Positions 6,704 to 9,789 of a DNA stretch of 9,789 nt are shown piece after piece; position 1 is the first letter of the stretch; each line of letters opens with the position of its first letter. The notes under the pieces were generated by a model, which saw only the letters and a list, made by a program, of their open reading frames with translations, was not told where the DNA came from and did no database searches. The stretch spans positions 1 through 9,789 of the forward strand of contig CABSLJ010000087.1 in the NCBI GenBank assembly GCA_902478455.1. Direction: 5' to 3'. The position numbers and the translations under genes are program-made. The DNA is from an uncultured Oscillospiraceae bacterium (GTDB lineage: Bacteria; Bacillota; Clostridia; Oscillospirales; Acutalibacteraceae).

Positions 6704-7981
6704 ATGTTTTGCCGTCATTGCGGAGAGGAAATCGACGACCGCAGCGAATACTGCCGCTTTTGCGGCGTGGGTCAGGAGGAAGAGGCGGAAGCGGCGGCCG
6801 TCTCCAAAGTTGGCTGGACGGTCAAAAAGAAAAGGCTTGTCTGGGCCGTCTCCGGCGCGGGCGCGCTGCTGATCGCCGTCCTGGCGGTGATTCTGCTGAG
6901 CTACCGGTCGCCGCTGTCCCGTTTTCAAAGCGCCATAGAGTCGGGCGAGGCCGAAACGGCGGCCGCTGTTTACAAGGAGGAAATCCGGCCGGACGACGTT
7001 CTGCGTCCCCAGGCAGTCGACTTTGTGTCCGCACGCGCCGCCAGGCTCGCCGAAGCCTATCAGACCGAAGCGGACTATGAGGCGCTCCGTGCCTCCCTCC
7101 AGGTGCTGCGGGACACCGGTATTTGTAAGGACGACGTTGTCGACGCCATCACGGAGCTGGACGACGCCTTCCAAACCGACCAGCTGCTGCGAGACACAGA
7201 GGGCTATCTCCGGGAGGAGAGCCTGTCCCAGGCGGTCGGTCTGCTGGAACGGCTGAGACCTGGAAACGAACGGTACAAAAAAACGCGGACCTTACTAAAA
7301 GAGCTCCGGGAGCGCTATGTTCAGGAGATCGCGCAGAAAATCGACGCCGCTCTCGCTCAGGGGGAGTATGAAAAGGCGCAGGATTACGTCTCCTTGTACT
7401 ACGAAAAGAACTACACGCCGCCGGACGGCTACACCTTTGAGGACATCGAGCGGCGGCTCTGGGAAGCGCGGGCCGATGAGCGGCGCAGCATGCTGGAAAA
7501 ATACGGGCCGGAGCGTCCCGTAATCGTGGAATCGGTCCGCTATGTGAAGGTGGATGGAATCGACGCCGACTTTGTGGAAATCCTTTTCCGCAACAATTCA
7601 GACCTGCCTATCTACAGCTTTTCCTTCTCCACGGTCCTGCCGGACGGCTCCGGCGGCTTCTCCGCAGGAAGCTGGGACGCCATACTCAGCTCCACCTATT
7701 CCTACGCCGACTCCTATTACGTGCCCGGTTATTTTGAGGTTGTGCATCCCATCCAGCCGGGCGAGGTCTATGGAGAGGGGGTTTACTGGTACGCCGGGCC
7801 TGCCCGCAGCGGCCTGCCCGAGCTGGGAGAGGTAGAGGCGTGCGTGCAGTCGGTGAGCTATTACACCGGAGACGGCGAAATCATGGGTCCTTATGAGGAC
7901 CCCTATTACGGCTATTGGCTGGAGGAGAAGCAGGGAGTTATCATGGCTGAAGGGGTCTTCACTTCGGAATATCTTGAATAA
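6704..7981 (+). CDS. Zinc-ribbon single-pass membrane protein, tandem paralog 2
   Basis: Function unknown; 425 residues. It has the same layout as the preceding gene: zinc ribbon with Cys 3, 6, 17 and 20, a basic KKKR, one membrane segment (about 45-66), a helical stalk with the shared DFVxARA and DYEAxRAS segments, and a C-terminal domain with FRNN (295-298), PGEVYGEGVYW and EDPYYGYW. By eye, 16 of the first 21 residues match the paralog, and 34 of 73 match over the region after the membrane segment without gaps. The C-terminal domain has a longer insert (GSGGFSAGSWDAILSS region) and a longer tail ending VFTSEYLE. ATG 6704 has AGAGAGGTG (6688-6696) 7 bases upstream; in-frame starts further upstream run through the promoter. 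I see no terminator in the 51 bases before the rpsO promoter. Confidence 0.85.
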   Translation: MFCRHCGEEIDDRSEYCRFCGVGQEEEAEAAAVSKVGWTVKKKRLVWAVSGAGALLIAVLAVILLSYRSPLSRFQSAIESGEAETAAAVYKEEIRPDDVLRPQAVDFVSARAARLAEAYQTEADYEALRASLQVLRDTGICKDDVVDAITELDDAFQTDQLLRDTEGYLREESLSQAVGLLERLRPGNERYKKTRTLLKELRERYVQEIAQKIDAALAQGEYEKAQDYVSLYYEKNYTPPDGYTFEDIERRLWEARADERRSMLEKYGPERPVIVESVRYVKVDGIDADFVEILFRNNSDLPIYSFSFSTVLPDGSGGFSAGSWDAILSSTYSYADSYYVPGYFEVVHPIQPGEVYGEGVYWYAGPARSGLPELGEVEACVQSVSYYTGDGEIMGPYEDPYYGYWLEEKQGVIMAEGVFTSEYLE

Positions 7982-8032
7982 GCAGGCGAGCGCGACAGAA
8001 GTACGAATTCCTTCAATTTTCATACGTTTTTC

Positions 8033-8061
8033 TTTACAAATAAGAAAGCGCATGCTATAAT
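8033..8061 (+). promoter_or_regulatory. Sigma-A type promoter of rpsO
   Basis: TTTACA (8033-8038), a 17-base spacer and a perfect TATAAT (8056-8061) with an extended TG at 8053-8054. It is the best promoter match in the window, in keeping with a ribosomal protein gene. Transcription would begin near 8068, leaving a leader of about 100 bases. The ATGCTATAAT block differs by one base from the ATGCTACAAT of the two zinc-ribbon promoters. Confidence 0.85.
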
Positions 8062-8067
8062 GTATAA

Positions 8068-8169
8068 GCTTAGCGCCCCTTTCCCGGTTTGAGGAGTAAG
8101 CCCGAAGCCTTTGGGAGTTCACCTGCCTCATACTGCGATAGCGGGCAATAACTGAAAGAGGTGAAGCAC
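8068..8169 (+). promoter_or_regulatory. Structured rpsO leader able to mask the ribosome binding site
   Basis: TTCACCT (8118-8124) is a perfect complement of AGGTGAA (8159-8165), which contains the rpsO Shine-Dalgarno. The enclosed loop holds CTGC (8133-8136) facing GCGG (8141-8144) with a GATA tetraloop and a U-G pair next to G-C, which recalls the GU/GC element bound by S15 in rRNA. Upstream, CCCGAA (8101-8106) can pair with TTTGGG (8110-8115). A competing pairing is CCTC (8126-8129) with GAGG (8158-8161). S15 autoregulation through leader RNA is established in several bacteria with unrelated structures; its presence here is inferred. Confidence 0.45.
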
Positions 8170-8433
8170 ATGCTCAAAGAAGAAAAAACCGCATTGATCG
8201 AAGAGTATGCCCAGCACGAAGGGGATACCGGCTCGCCCGAGGTGCAGATCGCCATTCTCACCAAGAGAATCAACGACCTCACCGAGCATCTGAAGGTGCA
8301 CAAGAAGGACCACCACTCCCGCCGCGGCCTGCTGAAGATGGTCGGCCAGAGAAGAAATTTGCTCAACTACCTGATGAAGACCGACATTGAGCGGTACAGA
8401 AGCATCATCGCGCGGCTTGGTATCCGCAAATAG
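8170..8433 (+). CDS. rpsO: 30S ribosomal protein S15
   Basis: Primary 16S rRNA-binding protein of the central domain of the 30S subunit. The 87-residue product is full length for the family. It reads MLKEEKTALIEEYAQHEGDT, then GSPEVQIAILTKRINDLTEHL, HKKDHHSRRGLLKMVGQRRN and a terminal RYRSIIARLGIRK, which are the typical S15 signatures. ATG 8170 has GAGG (8158-8161) 8 bases upstream. The in-frame GTG at 8161 lies within the ribosome binding site and is not a likely start. Its own promoter and leader precede it and pnp follows, the usual bacterial pairing. Confidence 0.97.
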   Translation: MLKEEKTALIEEYAQHEGDTGSPEVQIAILTKRINDLTEHLKVHKKDHHSRRGLLKMVGQRRNLLNYLMKTDIERYRSIIARLGIRK

Positions 8434-8445
8434 TTTTGCTTACTT

Positions 8446-8484
8446 GGGGCAGGCGGCTTTTTGCTGCCTGCCTTTAGGCTTTTT
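8446..8484 (+). terminator. Terminator-like hairpin between rpsO and pnp
   Basis: GGCAGGCGGC (8448-8457) pairs with GCTGCCTGCC (8463-8472) over 10 positions with one wobble, around a loop of five T. Two further G-T pairs are possible at the foot. The stem is followed by TTT, AGGC and then five T (8480-8484). The interrupted T run suggests partial termination. I find no clear promoter between it and pnp, so pnp is probably expressed by readthrough from rpsO. Confidence 0.7.
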
Positions 8485-8491
8485 GTACGGG

Positions 8492-8555
8492 TTTGCCGCG
8501 CCCGGCAAAAAGTGTCCTGTTTTGCGGCGATTCGACCATTGTCCAAACGGGGACA
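8492..8555 (+). other. Two hairpins in the pnp leader
   Basis: Hairpin 1: TTTGCCG (8492-8498) pairs perfectly with CGGCAAA (8503-8509) around a CGCC loop. Hairpin 2: TGTCCTGTTT (8513-8522) pairs with 8545-8555 in ten pairs, including one T-G wobble, with a single bulged G at 8549. Neither is followed by a T run. Together with the larger stem-loop downstream they leave little of the rpsO-pnp spacer unpaired. Confidence 0.5.
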
Positions 8556-8563
8556 GGCGAAGG

Positions 8564-8619
8564 GGTTTAGCAGTGAAACGGGCATCCGGCAAGCCGGATT
8601 TCGGTTTAATTGCTAAGCC
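8564..8619 (+). promoter_or_regulatory. Long stem-loop in the pnp leader
   Basis: The 56 bases fold symmetrically: position i pairs with 17183 minus i throughout. Of 27 facing positions, 24 pair (three as G-T wobbles). Only three are single mismatches, at 8575/8608, 8580/8603 and 8583/8600. The tip is ATCCGG, loop CAAG, CCGGAT (8584-8599). There is no T run after it, so it is not a terminator. It lies 39 bases before the pnp start. In E. coli a leader hairpin cut by RNase III is the basis of PNPase autoregulation; a similar role here is inferred. Confidence 0.65.
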
Positions 8620-8652
8620 AGGCGCCTCCCCTGGAAATAAAAAATCTGGAGG
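8618..8652 (+). promoter_or_regulatory. pnp ribosome binding site with a facing anti-Shine-Dalgarno
   Basis: GGAGG (8648-8652) stands 6 bases before the pnp ATG. CCTCC (8625-8629) upstream is its exact complement, extendable by a G-T pair (8624 with 8653). The same CCTCC sits in the loop of a small hairpin formed by CCAGG (8618-8622) and CCTGG (8630-8634). Since 8618-8619 also close the long stem-loop, the two folds compete at that point. A switch in ribosome access is possible but unproven. Confidence 0.4.
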
Positions 8653-8658
8653 TATACC

Positions 8659-9789
8659 ATGTTCGAAAATTACAAGGTGTATGAAACCGAGCTCGCGGGC
8701 CGCAAGCTCGTGATCGAGACGGGCAAGATCGCCCAGCTCGCCAACGGCGCCTGCTTTGTCCGCTATGGCGACACAGTCGTCAACGTGGCCGTCACCGCGT
8801 CGGCCAAGCCGCGCGACGGCATCGACTTCTTCCCCCTTTCGGTCGACTTTGAAGAGAAGCTTTACTCGGTGGGCAAGATTCCCGGCTCCTTCCTCAAGAG
8901 AGAGGGCCGCCCGAGCGACAAGGCAATTCTGACTTCCCGCGTGATCGACCGTCCCATCCGCCCCCTCTTCCCCAAGGATATGAGAAACGACGTCTCGGTG
9001 GTCTGCACCGTCATGTCGGTCGACCCCGACTGTTCCCCTGAAATCACCGCCATGATCGGCACCTCCTGCGCCCTCTCGATTTCCGACATCCCGTGGAAGG
9101 GCCCGATCTCGGGCGTCAGCGTGGGCTACGTGGACGGCGAATACGTCATTAACCCCACCGCCAAGCAGAAGGAAGTCTCCCAGATGGCCGTCACCGTCGC
9201 CTCGACAGACAAGCTCATCGCCATGATCGAGGCGGGCGCCAATGAGGTCAGCGACGACGTCATGTTCCACGGCATCATGGCCGGACACGAGGCCAACCAG
9301 AAGATCATCGAGTTCATCAAGGGCATCAAAGCCGAAATCGGCAAGGAGAAGTTCTCCTACCCAAGCAACGAGCCCGACGAGGAGATGCTCGAGGCGGTCA
9401 AGGCCTTCGCCATCGAGGACGTCAAGCTCGCCCTCGACACCGACGACAAGACCGTCCGCGACGAACGGCTCAAACCCGTCTATGAAAAGGTGCACGAGCA
9501 CTTTGACGAAATCTATCCCGACCAGGCGGCCAAGATCGACGAGTGCATGTACAAGACTCAGAAGTACGTCGTCCGCCGCTGGCTGCTCGACGAGCAGAAG
9601 CGCGTCGACGGCAGAGGCATGGATGAAATCCGTCCCCTCGCCGCCGAAGTGGGCCTTCTGCCCCGCGCCCACGGCTCGGGCCTCTTTACCAGAGGTCAGA
9701 CCCAGGTGCTCACCGTCGCCACGTTGGGTCCGGTCAGCGACCGTCAGCTGCTCGACGGCATCGACGATGAAGAGTATAAGCGTTATATG
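8659..9789 (+). CDS. pnp: Polynucleotide phosphorylase, 3'-truncated by the window end
   Basis: Phosphorolytic 3'-5' exoribonuclease of RNA decay. The frame is open from ATG 8659 to the last base: 377 codons of a protein usually about 700 long. It begins MFENYKVYETELAGRKLVIE. The first RNase PH-like domain carries ANGACFVRYGDTVVNVAVTA, DFFPLSVDFEEKLYSVGKIP, GSFLKREGRPSDKAILTSRV and IDRPIRPLFPKD. The helical linker follows (about 245-325), then RVDGRGMDEIRPLAAEVG and the start of the second RNase PH domain, GSGLFTRGQTQVLTVATLG. The catalytic part of that domain and the KH and S1 domains lie beyond the window. The start is supported by GGAGG at 6 bases. Codon use is biased as in infB and rpsO, as expected for a well-expressed gene. 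Confidence 0.97.
   Translation, partial: MFENYKVYETELAGRKLVIETGKIAQLANGACFVRYGDTVVNVAVTASAKPRDGIDFFPLSVDFEEKLYSVGKIPGSFLKREGRPSDKAILTSRVIDRPIRPLFPKDMRNDVSVVCTVMSVDPDCSPEITAMIGTSCALSISDIPWKGPISGVSVGYVDGEYVINPTAKQKEVSQMAVTVASTDKLIAMIEAGANEVSDDVMFHGIMAGHEANQKIIEFIKGIKAEIGKEKFSYPSNEPDEEMLEAVKAFAIEDVKLALDTDDKTVRDERLKPVYEKVHEHFDEIYPDQAAKIDECMYKTQKYVVRRWLLDEQKRVDGRGMDEIRPLAAEVGLLPRAHGSGLFTRGQTQVLTVATLGPVSDRQLLDGIDDEEYKRYM

Noticed and set aside
5396..7174. A 592-codon open frame on the minus strand across both zinc-ribbon genes
   Set aside because: It is antisense to two genes with clear domains, good ribosome binding sites and promoters. Its translation shows no recognisable motif. Long antisense frames are common in GC-rich coding DNA.
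7982..8032. A possible terminator after zinc-ribbon paralog 2
   Set aside because: The T-rich stretch before the rpsO promoter has no GC-rich stem ahead of it; only weak pairings are possible.
8161..8169. A GTG start for rpsO at 8161
   Set aside because: It is part of the AGAGGTGAA ribosome binding site. ATG 8170 gives the normal S15 N-terminus.
8440..9672. A 410-codon minus-strand open frame over pnp
   Set aside because: It mirrors the pnp reading frame, and its product is a low-complexity stretch of Gly, Asp, Val and Leu typical of an antisense shadow.
1..9789. tRNA or rRNA genes, CRISPR arrays, insertion sequences or phage attachment sites
   Set aside because: I found no array of spaced repeats, transposase, terminal inverted repeats with target duplication, or cloverleaf-like segment on either strand.

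Overview
The window reads as chromosomal housekeeping DNA from a GC-rich Firmicute, most likely a member of the Clostridia (Oscillospiraceae/Ruminococcaceae-like). The basis is the gene order infB-rbfA-nrnA-truB-ribF-rpsO-pnp, strong GGAGG-type ribosome binding sites, sigma-A type promoters, and the family features of the proteins. This placement is inferred from gene order and sequence style, not from a database search. Every supported gene lies on the + strand, and both ends of the window cut through a gene (infB at the left, pnp at the right).

Region 1 (1-5122) is the translation and RNA operon. It holds the 3' part of infB (initiation factor 2), rbfA (30S maturation), a DHH/DHHA1 phosphoesterase of the NrnA type, truB (tRNA pseudouridine-55 synthase) and ribF (riboflavin kinase/FAD synthetase). 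rbfA and nrnA overlap by 11 bases and nrnA and truB by 4, so these genes are probably translationally coupled. A strong terminator-like hairpin sits between infB and rbfA and could attenuate the operon at that point.

Region 2 (5123-5428) has no gene. It contains two hairpins, then an intrinsic terminator that closes the ribF operon, then an inverted repeat overlapping a clear sigma-A type promoter.

Region 3 (5429-7981) is the accessory part: two tandem paralogous genes for membrane proteins. Each protein has an N-terminal four-cysteine zinc ribbon, one membrane segment, a helical stalk and a conserved C-terminal, probably beta-rich, domain predicted to lie outside the cell. Each gene has its own promoter, and the two promoters share a ten-base block over the -10 region. 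I do not know their function. They separate ribF from rpsO, which are often close neighbours in Firmicutes.

Region 4 (7982-9789) has a strong promoter, a roughly 100-base leader able to mask the rpsO ribosome binding site, rpsO itself (ribosomal protein S15), a terminator-like hairpin, a densely folded pnp leader with a 56-base nearly continuous stem-loop, and the first 377 codons of pnp (polynucleotide phosphorylase). The two leaders look like candidates for autogenous control of S15 and PNPase, a theme known from other bacteria, but these particular structures are my reading of the sequence.
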